Shown: positions 1 through 8,883 of the stretch, one piece after another
Numbering within the stretch: the stretch's first letter is position 1
Layout: each line of letters begins with the position of its first letter
DNA from: Clostridiaceae bacterium
GTDB lineage: Bacteria; Bacillota; Clostridia; Saccharofermentanales; Saccharofermentanaceae
Assembly: GCA_012718915.1 (NCBI GenBank)
Contig: JAAYBI010000028.1
Span: forward strand, 1 to 48,464
DNA length: 48,464 nt
Reading direction: 5' to 3'
Translations under genes and position numbers: made by a program
Notes under the pieces: model-generated
Seen by the model: the letters and a program-made list of their open reading frames with translations, nothing else
Told to the model about the DNA's origin: nothing
Databases searched by the model: none

Positions 1-4
1 ACCA

Positions 5-122
5 TTCCGGCGGCTATGACAAAGAGGCCACACCTGTTCCCATCCCGAACACAGCCGTTAAGCTCTTTTGTGTCGACAATACTTGGCTGGCAACGGCCCG
101 GGAAGATAGATCGCTGCCGGAT
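5..122 (+). rRNA. rrf: 5S ribosomal RNA
   Basis: The closing helix is visible: TCCGGCGGC at 6-14 pairs with GCTGCCGGA at 113-121 with one G-U. Inside lie the conserved 5S segments, including the CACACCTGTTCCCATCCCGA stretch of loop B/C and the GTTAAGCTC element. Length of about 117 nt is normal. A strong terminator follows directly, so this is the last gene of an rRNA operon lying outside the window to the left. The exact ends are uncertain by 1-3 nt. Confidence 0.93.
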
Positions 123-128
123 TATATG

Positions 129-167
129 AAGGTCTTTTGCGAGTAAGCAAAAGACCTTCTTTTTTTT
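129..167 (+). terminator. Rho-independent terminator of the rRNA operon
   Basis: A perfect 12-bp stem, AAGGTCTTTTGC at 129-140 and GCAAAAGACCTT at 147-158, with loop GAGTAA, is followed by an uninterrupted T run at 160-167. It sits right after 5S rRNA and ends that transcript. Confidence 0.95.
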
Positions 168-170
168 CGT

Positions 171-198
171 TTGGACTTTTACGTATAAATGATATAAT
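171..198 (+). promoter_or_regulatory. Sigma-A-type promoter of the walRK-like operon
   Basis: TTGGAC at 171-176, a 16-bp spacer and a perfect TATAAT at 193-198. It lies immediately after the rRNA terminator and about 70 bp before the response regulator start, so it probably drives walR-walK-murA-walJ-rlmH. Confidence 0.75.
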
Positions 199-269
199 TA
201 CTCTAGTTGAGTTTCGTATAACATTGTTATTTTGTGGCGATATTCTTATCGCGGAATGGAGAGTCATAT

Positions 270-971
270 ATGTGCGCTAAAATCCTCATCGTTGATGACG
301 AACCCAATATTGTCGATATTCTTAAGGTGAATCTCGAGAGAGAGGGTTATACTACAATAACGGCGACGGATGGTGCAGCCGGTCTCGAGATGGGACTTAC
401 AATGAAGCCGGACCTTATCCTTCTGGATTGCATGCTTCCCAAGATGGATGGATTTGATGTATGCCGTAAGCTTCGCACACAATCGAGTGTTCCGATACTG
501 ATGCTTACAGCGAAGAGCGAGGAAATCGATAAGGTTCTCGGTCTTGAACTGGGTGCGGATGACTATATTACAAAGCCTTTTAGTGTTCGCGAAGTTCTTG
601 CCAGAGTTAAGGCACAACTGAGACGCGTGGCTCTTTCAGATAGTGATTCTGCTTCGGATGCCAAGCATTTGACTTTCGGTGATCTCCAGATTGATACCGA
701 TGCCTATCAGGTTATGCGGAATGGCCGCGTTCTTGAACTGACATTAAGGGAGTATGAGCTGGTTTTATTTCTGGCGCAGAATGCCGGACAAGTTTTTTCC
801 CGAGAGCAGCTTCTTGAAAAAGTTTGGGGTTATGAGTATTTTGGTGACGTTCGTACGGTCGATGTAACGGTCCGTCGCACACGTGAAAAACTCGAGCCCG
901 ATCAGAGTAATTATCGATACATTTTAACAAAGCGTGGTGTCGGTTACTATTTTGATAAAAGTCAGGCTTGA
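270..971 (+). CDS. walR: OmpR/PhoB-family response regulator, WalR-like
   Basis: A 233-residue winged-helix response regulator. The receiver domain (about 1-120) opens KILIVDDEPNI with the acidic pocket, carries the phosphoacceptor in LLDCMLPKMDG, and has the conserved K in ITKPFSVREV. The C-terminal half (about 135-232) is an OmpR-type DNA-binding domain with LTLREYELVLFLAQNAG and DVTVRRTREKLE. Start chosen at ATG 270, with GGAGAG 6 nt upstream; an in-frame ATG at 234 has no better site. The adjacent kinase, murA, walJ-like and rlmH genes support the essential cell-wall regulator WalR (YycF/VicR), although PhoB of a phosphate system has the same architecture. Function is therefore a context call. 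Confidence 0.85.
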   Translation: MCAKILIVDDEPNIVDILKVNLEREGYTTITATDGAAGLEMGLTMKPDLILLDCMLPKMDGFDVCRKLRTQSSVPILMLTAKSEEIDKVLGLELGADDYITKPFSVREVLARVKAQLRRVALSDSDSASDAKHLTFGDLQIDTDAYQVMRNGRVLELTLREYELVLFLAQNAGQVFSREQLLEKVWGYEYFGDVRTVDVTVRRTREKLEPDQSNYRYILTKRGVGYYFDKSQA

Positions 972-984
972 GGCGACGTGAATC

Positions 985-3225
985 ATGGCAATTTCTGACA
1001 TGAAGCTCATTTTTCGTCTTGTGGCGCCTACAGATATTTTCAATAGTACGTATTTCTGGATTACCTTACTCGCACTTATTTCGATACTGCTGGTGCTTAT
1101 TTTGTGCGTTATGTACTTGCGATTTAAGACGAGACAATTTGCTGTAGCTGCGGACGAGCGAATCGCTTCTATTATCAGCGATTTTAAGACTGAAAAGAGT
1201 ACTTCCGACACCATACTTCGCAAGTTGGACGTAGGAGTTTTGGCATACGGCCCGGATGGTAAGCTGATCAGCGCCAATCCATCCGCAAAGAATTTGTTGG
1301 GCACGGATAATCTGCCGCGTACTTTTCAATCGTTTTTGGATGCTTATGGCAAAGACAACGGCATTACTTTGGATTTGATGCTTCAATCTACAGATAATGT
1401 ATCGGGTAATATAACTGTTACGGACCGCATTATTAAGCTGCAGATGGCTCGATCTCAGTTTTCATCTTCGGAGAGCCCGGGTTGGATTATTATTATTCAG
1501 GATATTACGGAACAAGAGCGTGAAGAGAAGCAGCGAAAAGAATTTGTTGCCAATGTTTCACATGAATTAAAGACGCCTCTTACAACTATATCTGCCTATT
1601 CCGAAACTCTTTTGGATTGGGGTTTAGAAGGAAAGTCGATTCACGATGTCAAGAGTGATGTGCAGCGAATTCACGACGATTGTGAGAGAATGGATAATCT
1701 GGTTCAGAATCTTTTGCTTTTATCTTCGATAGATAGCAAAGGGGTTCGCCCGAGGATGGTCCAGTACGACATTGCGGCGTTGATGAAGCAAGTGGTTTCG
1801 AGATTTGGTTTGCATGCCGAGGAAAAGAATATTACTTTGAATTCCGCGGTTCTTTCAAATATGGCCGCTGTATATGGGGATCCGACTGCTTTCGATCGAA
1901 TTTTAACAAATCTCGTTTCTAATGCTATCAAATATACGGAGAAAAACGGTCAGGTTCAGGTTTTTGTTCATGCGACGAAGAATTACATTTCTCTCAAAGT
2001 CGCTGACAATGGAATGGGCGTTTCGAAAGAGAACCTTCCGAGATTATTTGACCGCTTTTACCGCGTTGATGCGACCGGCTCTCGAAAATATGGAGGAACG
2101 GGATTAGGTCTGTCTATTGCGAAGGAGTTGGCTGAGCTTCAGGGTGGGACAATTACTGCCAGCAGCACGTTAGGCAAGGGTACAGAATTTGTTGTGACGT
2201 TACCCAAGGCGGAGACGACATATCGTGAAGCTTTGGATGCTATTCTTGCGGGGTCACCGAGAACAGAGATATTGTTTGAAAACGCCTGCCAATACTTGTT
2301 GTCGGCGGCTGATGAACTTGATATGCAATTGTATTCTTTATCGCAGATTACCAAAGATCAAAAAGAGAGTTTACTTCATTATTTACTGGCAGATCCCGAT
2401 GAGGACTTCTTTTATTCGGCACCCGTCAACGTGACTGCAAAGACTCAGAATATTCAGAATACTCAGGATATATCAACTCAAGCGCAGCCGGGAATCGAAA
2501 ATAATCCGAATGCAAACCAAGCGAATATTCCTGCTAAAGCGGACGTTATCGTATATGATACAAAACCAAAAGAAGAAGTGCCGCAAAAGAATAATTATCA
2601 TTCGATGAATATTAAGCCTTCGATGCCGTCGACAGACATTATCAAGGAGGCACAGGTTCGGCGAACGGAAGAAAATAGTGCTCATGTTGAACCAGAAGCA
2701 GAGATTCAAAAGCGTGTTGAGGAGACTATCCCGCCACATCCCTATATTGCATTGGCAAAAGCAGCAAAATTGAACCGACCGGAACCTGAACCCACGCCAT
2801 CGGTTCCCTTGTCTCAGCTAAATATTCAGTCACGTGCTATTCGTATCCAAAACAAGCAAACCGGCACGACATCTTCTGCTCCGACTTCAGAGTCGGGTAA
2901 ATCTTCCGATATTTTGGAAAAGACGGATCCGAATAAAAGCCTGACTAACAAATCAAAAGAAAAGGTAAGTGCTGCTCAGAAAAAGATGATAAAGGGCTCT
3001 GAAGTATCGACCATTGAGGCAAAATCAGATAAAATGCTTAAGAAAGCCGAAGCGGAGGTCAATCTCTCTAAAAAGACTTCCGATCGCTTGACCAAATCAA
3101 AGATACACCCGGACAATAGACAACGCACGTTGTCTTCTTCGAAGACAACAAAAACGGGTGAGCGCAAAAGTCTTGAAAACATGACGCTGGATGATCTGCA
3201 AATAGACAAGCGCAGGGGGAAATAG
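985..3225 (+). CDS. walK: Sensor histidine kinase, WalK/VicK-like, with a long C-terminal tail
   Basis: A 746-residue kinase. One membrane segment (about 22-45) is preceded by a very short outside part, so there is no large extracellular sensor, as in streptococcal VicK. A PAS-like region (about 78-172) follows, then HisKA with VSHELKTPLT (phospho-His 193) and HATPase with N-box Asn315, DNGMG 342-346 and GGTGLGLSIA 371-380. The kinase ends near residue 408. The last 335 or so residues are Ser/Lys/Glu/Pro-rich, low in hydrophobic stretches and resemble no domain I know; WalK-family kinases normally stop soon after the ATPase domain. The start is ATG 985 with GAGGCG upstream; ATG 1000 is an alternative. 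The gene follows the regulator by 13 nt and murA begins 1 nt after its stop. Confidence 0.88.
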   Translation: MAISDMKLIFRLVAPTDIFNSTYFWITLLALISILLVLILCVMYLRFKTRQFAVAADERIASIISDFKTEKSTSDTILRKLDVGVLAYGPDGKLISANPSAKNLLGTDNLPRTFQSFLDAYGKDNGITLDLMLQSTDNVSGNITVTDRIIKLQMARSQFSSSESPGWIIIIQDITEQEREEKQRKEFVANVSHELKTPLTTISAYSETLLDWGLEGKSIHDVKSDVQRIHDDCERMDNLVQNLLLLSSIDSKGVRPRMVQYDIAALMKQVVSRFGLHAEEKNITLNSAVLSNMAAVYGDPTAFDRILTNLVSNAIKYTEKNGQVQVFVHATKNYISLKVADNGMGVSKENLPRLFDRFYRVDATGSRKYGGTGLGLSIAKELAELQGGTITASSTLGKGTEFVVTLPKAETTYREALDAILAGSPRTEILFENACQYLLSAADELDMQLYSLSQITKDQKESLLHYLLADPDEDFFYSAPVNVTAKTQNIQNTQDISTQAQPGIENNPNANQANIPAKADVIVYDTKPKEEVPQKNNYHSMNIKPSMPSTDIIKEAQVRRTEENSAHVEPEAEIQKRVEETIPPHPYIALAKAAKLNRPEPEPTPSVPLSQLNIQSRAIRIQNKQTGTTSSAPTSESGKSSDILEKTDPNKSLTNKSKEKVSAAQKKMIKGSEVSTIEAKSDKMLKKAEAEVNLSKKTSDRLTKSKIHPDNRQRTLSSSKTTKTGERKSLENMTLDDLQIDKRRGK

Positions 3226-3226
3226 A

Positions 3227-4540
3227 ATGTCAGTATATAAGATACATGGTGGAATTCCGCTTCAAGGCGAGGTTTCCGTCAGCGGTAGCAAAAATGCCGT
3301 TTTAGGAATTTTAGCTGCTGCCATGCTCCTTGACGGAGCCTGTATTTTGGAGAATGTTCCGGATATTGCTGATGTTCAGGCGATGCTTGAGATATGTGAA
3401 ACGTTAGGTGCGATTATTACACCTCTTGGCGGAGGTACATACAAGATTGACCCAACCAATATTTCAACGCATGAAGCGACGCATGCAAAGGTTAAGAATA
3501 TTCGCGCGTCGTATTATTTGCTTGGCGCTTTGCTGTCTCGTTTTAAAAAGGCGACGATGCATATGCCGGGAGGATGCAATTTCGGAACACGTCCCATCGA
3601 TTTACACCTGAAGGGCTTTTCTAAATTAGGTGCTCGAGGCACGGATATATCGGATTTGAGAGATGGCACGATTCGAATCGTAGCAGATAAACTACGTGGT
3701 GCACACATATTTTTAGATGTGGTAAGTGTTGGAGCGACGATTAATATTATGTTGGCAGCAACCCGTGCAGATGGGTTAACCACCATCGAAAATGCTGCGA
3801 AAGAGCCACATATCGTTGATGTCGCAAACTTTTTGAATTCGATGGGTGCTAATATCAAGGGTGCCGGTACAGATACAATTCGTATCAAGGGTGTACCGGT
3901 TTTGCCCGGCGGCTATTCCTATTCCATTATCCCGGATCAGATTGAAGCAGGTACATATATGATTGCTGCAGCGATGACCCGTGGAGACGTAACCGTTAAG
4001 AATTTGATTCCTAAGCATATGGAGCCATTAACCGCAAAACTGATGGAAATGGGTTTTGATATTTTTGAGGGTGACGATTCTATTCGAGTTACTATTGAAG
4101 AGTGTCGTCCGATAGAGCCCGTAAATTTCAAAACCATGCCATATCCCGGATTTCCGACCGATTTGCAGCCACAGGCGACAGCGTTGCTTTGTCTGGCAAA
4201 GGGTATGAGCCGGATGCACGAAAATGTATGGGACAACCGTTTTCAATATATCAGTGAGTTACAGACGATGGGAGCGAATATATCCGTCATCGGGCGAGTC
4301 GCATTAGTGAGTGGCCCGAGCTTTTTGCACGGTGCGAATGTCGTCGCGATGGATCTGCGAGCCGGAGCGGCGATGGTCCTGGCGGGATTAGTTGCGACCG
4401 GAGAAACGATTATTTCTTCTGCGTATCGAATTGATCGCGGGTATGAGCATATTGTCGAAAAACTGACCGCGATGGGGGCTCAGATAGAACGAGTCGAAGA
4501 AGATGCGTCATCTTGTCAAAGACCGTTGGTAGAAGTGTGA
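3227..4540 (+). CDS. murA: UDP-N-acetylglucosamine 1-carboxyvinyltransferase
   Basis: First committed step of peptidoglycan synthesis: transfers enolpyruvate from PEP to UDP-GlcNAc in the cytoplasm. 437 residues, normal length. The N-terminal SGSKNAVLGILAA binds substrate; the catalytic, fosfomycin-targeted Cys is Cys117 in PGGCNFGTRPIDLHL. The Cys is retained, unlike the Asp form seen in some intrinsically resistant species. FPTDLQPQ and the RAGAAMVLAGL region near the C-terminus are typical. The start sits 1 nt after the kinase stop with AGGGGGA upstream, so translation is probably coupled. Firmicutes often carry two murA paralogues; which one this is cannot be told here. Its place inside a wall-regulator operon fits its role. 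Confidence 0.96.
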   Translation: MSVYKIHGGIPLQGEVSVSGSKNAVLGILAAAMLLDGACILENVPDIADVQAMLEICETLGAIITPLGGGTYKIDPTNISTHEATHAKVKNIRASYYLLGALLSRFKKATMHMPGGCNFGTRPIDLHLKGFSKLGARGTDISDLRDGTIRIVADKLRGAHIFLDVVSVGATINIMLAATRADGLTTIENAAKEPHIVDVANFLNSMGANIKGAGTDTIRIKGVPVLPGGYSYSIIPDQIEAGTYMIAAAMTRGDVTVKNLIPKHMEPLTAKLMEMGFDIFEGDDSIRVTIEECRPIEPVNFKTMPYPGFPTDLQPQATALLCLAKGMSRMHENVWDNRFQYISELQTMGANISVIGRVALVSGPSFLHGANVVAMDLRAGAAMVLAGLVATGETIISSAYRIDRGYEHIVEKLTAMGAQIERVEEDASSCQRPLVEV

Positions 4541-4544
4541 TGAC

Positions 4545-5453
4545 ATGCAAATGGATTTATTTGACATGAGTTCTGATGTATTTCGAATTATTCCGCTTTT
4601 CAGCGGAAGCAGTGGAAATGCTGTTTTTATCAGCTTTGCAGGCACAAAGATTCTCATAGATGCAGGACGCTCTTGCAAGCAAATCATTGACGCGTTGGGT
4701 CAAGTCGGTGAGTCTGCCGAGAGATTGGATGCGATTTTTATCACGCATGATCATTCGGATCATCTGAGCGGTTTAGATGTCTTAGTGCGAAAGTATAATC
4801 ACCATACCTATGCAACGGCAATGACATGGCGTGGTATTCGCAATGCCCAGAAGAAACCTCACGCTGAAGAATTGGATCACGTAATTGAACCCTGGAAGAC
4901 ACTAAAGGTGGGGTGCGTGGATGTCACGCCTTTTCCGACGCCACATGATGCAAAAGGATCCGTCGGATATCGGTTTGAATCAAAGGGGCGATCGTTTGCC
5001 TTAGTAACGGATATAGGGCACTTCAGCGAAGATGTGAAACGCGCTGTAACCGGTACAGAAGCCGTATTAATTGAAGCAAACTATAATAAAGATATGCTGT
5101 TCAGCGGACCTTACCCTTGGATTCTTAAAAAGCGTGTGGATAGTGACTATGGTCACTTGTGCAACGCCGACTGTGCCAAGGCGGTTGCATATTTACTCGA
5201 AAACGGGACGCAGCACATTATCCTTGGCCACTTGAGCCAAGAAAACAACTCGCCCTCGGTAGCGCGTCGTGAAGTGATGGATTATTTACTCGAAAAAGGA
5301 TTTTTAAATGCACCGCCGTTCTCATTGACATTAGCCAATCGACACTATCCTTCGCCGCCGATTGTATTGGGGCAGGCAAATTTCCAAACTACTACTCTTT
5401 CACCTTCAGTTGCACCGTGCCGAATAATATCTGAAGCCAGGTCAGAAACATGA
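4545..5453 (+). CDS. walJ: MBL-fold metallohydrolase, WalJ/YycJ/VicX family
   Basis: A 302-residue beta-lactamase-fold hydrolase with the metal-binding motif HDHSDH at residues 68-73, a second ligand region TPHDAKGSVGY, and GHLSQENNS with a further His. The N-terminal SGSSGNAVFIS is characteristic of the WalJ group. WalJ proteins are encoded in walRK operons of Firmicutes; a role in coordinating cell division or DNA repair has been proposed and the substrate is not settled. The start is uncertain: ATG 4545, 4551 and 4566 are in frame and none has a strong ribosome site. It overlaps rlmH by 4 nt. Confidence 0.85.
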   Translation: MQMDLFDMSSDVFRIIPLFSGSSGNAVFISFAGTKILIDAGRSCKQIIDALGQVGESAERLDAIFITHDHSDHLSGLDVLVRKYNHHTYATAMTWRGIRNAQKKPHAEELDHVIEPWKTLKVGCVDVTPFPTPHDAKGSVGYRFESKGRSFALVTDIGHFSEDVKRAVTGTEAVLIEANYNKDMLFSGPYPWILKKRVDSDYGHLCNADCAKAVAYLLENGTQHIILGHLSQENNSPSVARREVMDYLLEKGFLNAPPFSLTLANRHYPSPPIVLGQANFQTTTLSPSVAPCRIISEARSET

Positions 5454-5914
5454 AACTTCAAATTGTATGCGCCGGCAAGGTCAAGGATACTTGGTTACGA
5501 GAAGCGATTGAAGAGTACACAAAGCGGCTGTCCAGATTTTGCAGCCTTTCAATTATTGAAGTGCCGGATGCGCCGGATCATTTGCCGCGTGAGCAAGCCT
5601 TGAAAAAAGAAGGGGATGCTATGCTGGCAAAGATTAAGCCCTCTTCTTTATTGTGGCTGATGGATCTATCCGGTGTAACGATGGATTCGGTGCGTTTTTC
5701 AGAGACACTGATCCGTGCTTTTGATCAAGGAGGCGCGGAGCTCACAATAATGATTGGTGGCTCCAACGGTTTTTCAAGGGAAGTGCTCGACCGGGCAGAT
5801 TTCAGAGTGCGTTTTTCGGACATGACGATGACGCACACCATGGCCCGCTTGTTCTTAGTCGAGCAATGTTACAGAGCATTCAAAATAGCGAACAACGAAT
5901 CCTATCACAAATAA
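5450..5914 (+). CDS. rlmH: 23S rRNA (pseudouridine-1915-N3)-methyltransferase RlmH
   Basis: A 154-residue SPOUT-class methyltransferase that methylates pseudouridine 1915 in helix 69 of 23S rRNA, using SAM. Visible family features are MKLQIVCAGKVKDTWLREAI at the start, the SAM-loop IGGSNGFSREV and the C-terminal NESYHK, which ends the protein as usual. Length is normal. ATG overlaps the previous stop as ATGA. RlmH commonly closes walRK operons in Firmicutes, which supports the operon identity. Confidence 0.96.
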   Translation: MKLQIVCAGKVKDTWLREAIEEYTKRLSRFCSLSIIEVPDAPDHLPREQALKKEGDAMLAKIKPSSLLWLMDLSGVTMDSVRFSETLIRAFDQGGAELTIMIGGSNGFSREVLDRADFRVRFSDMTMTHTMARLFLVEQCYRAFKIANNESYHK

Positions 5915-5984
5915 ATATACCGCCCGGCTAATTATGACGAACGATGTTATCCGTTCGAATAATCGCTTTGAGCGGTATATTTTT
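5913..5984. terminator. Branched bidirectional terminator between rlmH and trpG
   Basis: An outer 11-bp stem, AAATATACCGC at 5913-5923 with GCGGTATATTT at 5972-5982, encloses an inner stem CGAACG 5938-5943 / CGTTCG 5952-5957. On the plus strand it runs into a short T tract (5980-5984). On the minus strand it ends the convergent trp operon. The long, internally structured loop is unusual for a terminator. Confidence 0.6.
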
Positions 5985-6008
5985 GCTGCATCAGTTCAAT
6001 ATATCCGG

Positions 6009-6605
6009 TTAGCCAACCTTTTGAGAAAGAAAATTTTTCATAATGGTATCTCCGACCGTGGTCAGAATGGACTCCGGATGAAATTGAATGCCAAATACCG
6101 GATATTTCCTATGTTGAACTGCCATAATGGTATTATCGGGTGCAAGTGCAGTGACGATTAATGCATCAGGCATATTATCTGCGTTGGCTGCAAGAGAATG
6201 ATATCGGGCGACCTCGATAGTTGACGGCAGACCACTGAATAACGGGCAGAGGTACTCTCCTGTCGAACTCGAAGAAAGAATATTCACCGGTCTTTTCTTA
6301 CCGTGTACGAGTTCGCGCGCGTGAATAATTTCGCCGCCAAATGCTTCGGCGATGGCTTGATGACCGAGACAGATGCCGAGTATCGGGATTTTTCCGGATA
6401 GCGTTCGAATCAGATCAATCGATACTCCGGCGTCACATGGATAGCCGGGACCGGGAGATATAATGATGTGCGTGGGCGAGAGCGCTTCGATTTCCCCTAC
6501 GGTTAATGCATCGTTTCGAATAACTTTTACGTCGGGGTTTATGCTGCCGACCAACTGGTAGACGTTGTAGACAAAAGAATCATAGTTATCAATCAGTAAA
6601 ATCAT
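6009..6605 (-). CDS. trpG: Anthranilate synthase glutamine amidotransferase subunit (TrpG/PabA)
   Basis: A 198-residue class I glutamine amidotransferase that supplies ammonia to TrpE. MILLIDNYDSFVYN is the classic start; ISPGPGYP forms the oxyanion loop region, the nucleophile is Cys79 in GICLGHQAIAEAFGG, and GIQFHPESI holds the catalytic His-Glu pair. It overlaps trpE by 4 nt and is the last gene of the trp operon. In many Firmicutes the same protein also serves para-aminobenzoate synthesis; no pabB lies in the window, so a shared role cannot be excluded. Confidence 0.94.
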   Translation of the reverse strand: MILLIDNYDSFVYNVYQLVGSINPDVKVIRNDALTVGEIEALSPTHIIISPGPGYPCDAGVSIDLIRTLSGKIPILGICLGHQAIAEAFGGEIIHARELVHGKKRPVNILSSSSTGEYLCPLFSGLPSTIEVARYHSLAANADNMPDALIVTALAPDNTIMAVQHRKYPVFGIQFHPESILTTVGDTIMKNFLSQKVG

Positions 6606-8074
6606 CGCATACCTCCGGTCTTTTCAAGCGCCGAAAAAAGCGCACGGGCTTTGTTCATGGATTCCTGGTATTCCTTTTCCGGATCAGAGTCCGCAACGAT
6701 TCCGGCTCCGGCTTGAACGTGTATTTGTCGATCGCGAATCAGTGCGGTACGGATCGTAATACAAGTGTCCATGTCACCGTCAAAACCAAAGTAGCCGACA
6801 GCACCGCCATATAGTCCCCGTCTCAATGGCTCGAGCTCGTCAATAATCTCCATCGCTCTGATTTTCGGGGCACCCGAGAGGGTTCCGGCAGGCAGTATTG
6901 AAGATAGTACATCCACCGGGCTGAATGGCTCGCGAAGCTTGCCGAACACATTGGTCACGATGTGCATGACGTGAGAATATTTTTCGACATGTCCAATGTT
7001 TTTGGCTTCGACGGTTCCGATTTCGGCGACTTTTCCGACGTCGTTTCGGGCTAAGTCCACCAGCATGTAGTGCTCGGATATTTCCTTTTCGTCGCGGAGC
7101 AGTTCTTCCTCAAAGACTTGGTCTTCTTCGGCGGTTTTACCTCGAGGACGCGTCCCGGCGATAGGGCAAGTTTCGATGATGCCGCTATTGATCCGTACCA
7201 GCATTTCGGGCGATGAACCTACAATTGCAGCATCCTCGAACTGAAAATAGAACATATACGGAGAGGGATTGACGGTTCGAAGCGCACGATAGACCGGCAA
7301 AGCATCTCCAAAATAGTCTGAGCTGAAACGTTGCGATAAAACAACTTGAAAAATATCGCCGTCGCGAATGTATTCTTTGGCACGCTCGACACTTTCACAG
7401 AAACGATCGTGGCCGGTGTGGGATTGAAAACTCAGCTCGGATGGGTGGACGCGAGCGGGACGGATCGAGGATGTGTCTTGAATACGAGCAATAATGTCCG
7501 CAATCTTTGTTACTGCTTTTGTATAGCCGTCGGCGCCTTCTTCAGAAAAAACGTTCACAATAACAGCGGCTTCGTTCTTGAGATGATCGAACACGATGAC
7601 CTGCTCAGGCGCCATCAAGTGACAATCCGGCATATCTATGTTGTCTGGATTATTATCCGGAAGTATTTCGGAATAGCGGACAAAGTCGTAACCAAAATAT
7701 CCAATCAGGCCGCAGTAGAAATGGTCTATATAATCGAAGCGACCGGAAACGGATCGCGCGAGGATGCTTTTGAGATGATCGATGGGTTGGCGGCCCAAAT
7801 TCTCGGGCGGGTAGTTCCGGCTTCCGACGCGATAACTCGCAACACCTTTTTTCACAATATATTCAATCATCGGATCCGAGCCCATGATGGAATATCTCGC
7901 CCAGCGCTGCCCGTTGACAACGCTTTCGAGAAGAAAGCTCTTTGGCCCGGTGGCAAAACGTCTGAACACTGAAATAGGTGTAAACAGATCCGCCGGAATC
8001 CTCTGGACAATCGGAATAATTCGACGCTCTTGAAGCATAGACGTAAATTGTGAATAAGAAGGCTCGATTAGCAT
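6602..8074 (-). CDS. trpE: Anthranilate synthase component I
   Basis: 490 residues. Converts chorismate plus ammonia to anthranilate with TrpG. The N-terminal FLLESV segment (near residue 47) corresponds to the LLES motif of the tryptophan feedback site, so the enzyme is probably Trp-inhibited. Chorismate-binding motifs are clear: DGDIFQVVLSQRF, CPIAGTRPRG, LPAGTLSGAPKIRAM and YQESMNKARAL near the end. The start overlaps the trpA stop by 7 nt, with GGGGGA at 8080-8085 as ribosome site inside trpA. TrpE and TrpG lie at the operon end rather than at its head, which is uncommon. Confidence 0.95.
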   Translation of the reverse strand: MLIEPSYSQFTSMLQERRIIPIVQRIPADLFTPISVFRRFATGPKSFLLESVVNGQRWARYSIMGSDPMIEYIVKKGVASYRVGSRNYPPENLGRQPIDHLKSILARSVSGRFDYIDHFYCGLIGYFGYDFVRYSEILPDNNPDNIDMPDCHLMAPEQVIVFDHLKNEAAVIVNVFSEEGADGYTKAVTKIADIIARIQDTSSIRPARVHPSELSFQSHTGHDRFCESVERAKEYIRDGDIFQVVLSQRFSSDYFGDALPVYRALRTVNPSPYMFYFQFEDAAIVGSSPEMLVRINSGIIETCPIAGTRPRGKTAEEDQVFEEELLRDEKEISEHYMLVDLARNDVGKVAEIGTVEAKNIGHVEKYSHVMHIVTNVFGKLREPFSPVDVLSSILPAGTLSGAPKIRAMEIIDELEPLRRGLYGGAVGYFGFDGDMDTCITIRTALIRDRQIHVQAGAGIVADSDPEKEYQESMNKARALFSALEKTGGMR

Positions 8075-8883
8075 ATTGAATCCCCCGTAAATGCTTTGAC
8101 GGTCGCGCCGAGTTTGTCAGCAATCGCAGACTCGCTGAGACCATCGAGGACGGCGTCCTCAATTTTCTTGACCAAGGCAGAGCCCACGATGATGCCGTCG
8201 CAGTATTTCTCTAAAGATTGTTTTTGTTCGGGTGTTGATATTCCGAAACCGAGACACTTCGGGATATCTGAATAGGTATTCAGGGCATCCATATATTCTT
8301 GAAATTGCGTTTCAAATGTCTGTCTCTCGCCGGTCACCCCGGAAGTAGATACACAATATAGGAACCCCTTTGCATTGGGCACAATTAATCGTATGCGATC
8401 GAAAGATGTCGGAGTGACCATAGAAATGAGATATACCCCATACTGATCCGCCGTCGGCTCAAGCTCGTCTCTCTCTTCAAAGGGAAGATCCGGAATGATG
8501 AGCCCTGAAATACCGCTGTCTTTGCATGCGGACATAAATTTGTCCATGCCGTAAACAAAAATCGAATTGAAGTATAGAAGGAGCAAAACCGGTATTTCCG
8601 GATATTCTTGTGTAGTTCTTCTGCAAATCTCAAATACATCGACTAAACGAATACCTGCAGCGAGAGCTCGCTCATCGGCTCTCATGATGACCGGTCCGTC
8701 TGCGGATGGGTCTGAGTAGGGGACACCGAACTCGATGAGATCTGCTCCGTTTTCAATCATTGATTTCGCAATTAAATACGTCGCTTCTGCTGAAGGGTCG
8801 CCGGCGGTTATGAATGGAATAAAGGCTTTTTTGTTCTCGGCTCGTAATTTTTCAAAACGTGCATCTATTGGATTAGGCTTCAT
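8068..8883 (-). CDS. trpA: Tryptophan synthase alpha subunit
   Basis: 271 residues, a TIM barrel that cleaves indole-3-glycerol phosphate and channels indole to TrpB. Family signatures are [12 protein letters not shown], the catalytic Glu in [18 protein letters not shown], and the catalytic Asp in [11 protein letters not shown]. Start chosen at ATG 8883, preceded by GGGAGG about 8 nt upstream; an in-frame ATG at 8937 would add 18 residues outside the family alignment. The start lies inside the trpB 3' end (11-nt overlap), implying coupled translation. Confidence 0.95.
   Translation of the reverse strand: MKPNPIDARFEKLRAENKKAFIPFITAGDPSAEATYLIAKSMIENGADLIEFGVPYSDPSADGPVIMRADERALAAGIRLVDVFEICRRTTQEYPEIPVLLLLYFNSIFVYGMDKFMSACKDSGISGLIIPDLPFEERDELEPTADQYGVYLISMVTPTSFDRIRLIVPNAKGFLYCVSTSGVTGERQTFETQFQEYMDALNTYSDIPKCLGFGISTPEQKQSLEKYCDGIIVGSALVKKIEDAVLDGLSESAIADKLGATVKAFTGDSIC

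Noticed and set aside
7346-7972. Plus-strand 208-codon frame
   Set aside because: It lies wholly antisense within trpE and is a shadow of its codon pattern.
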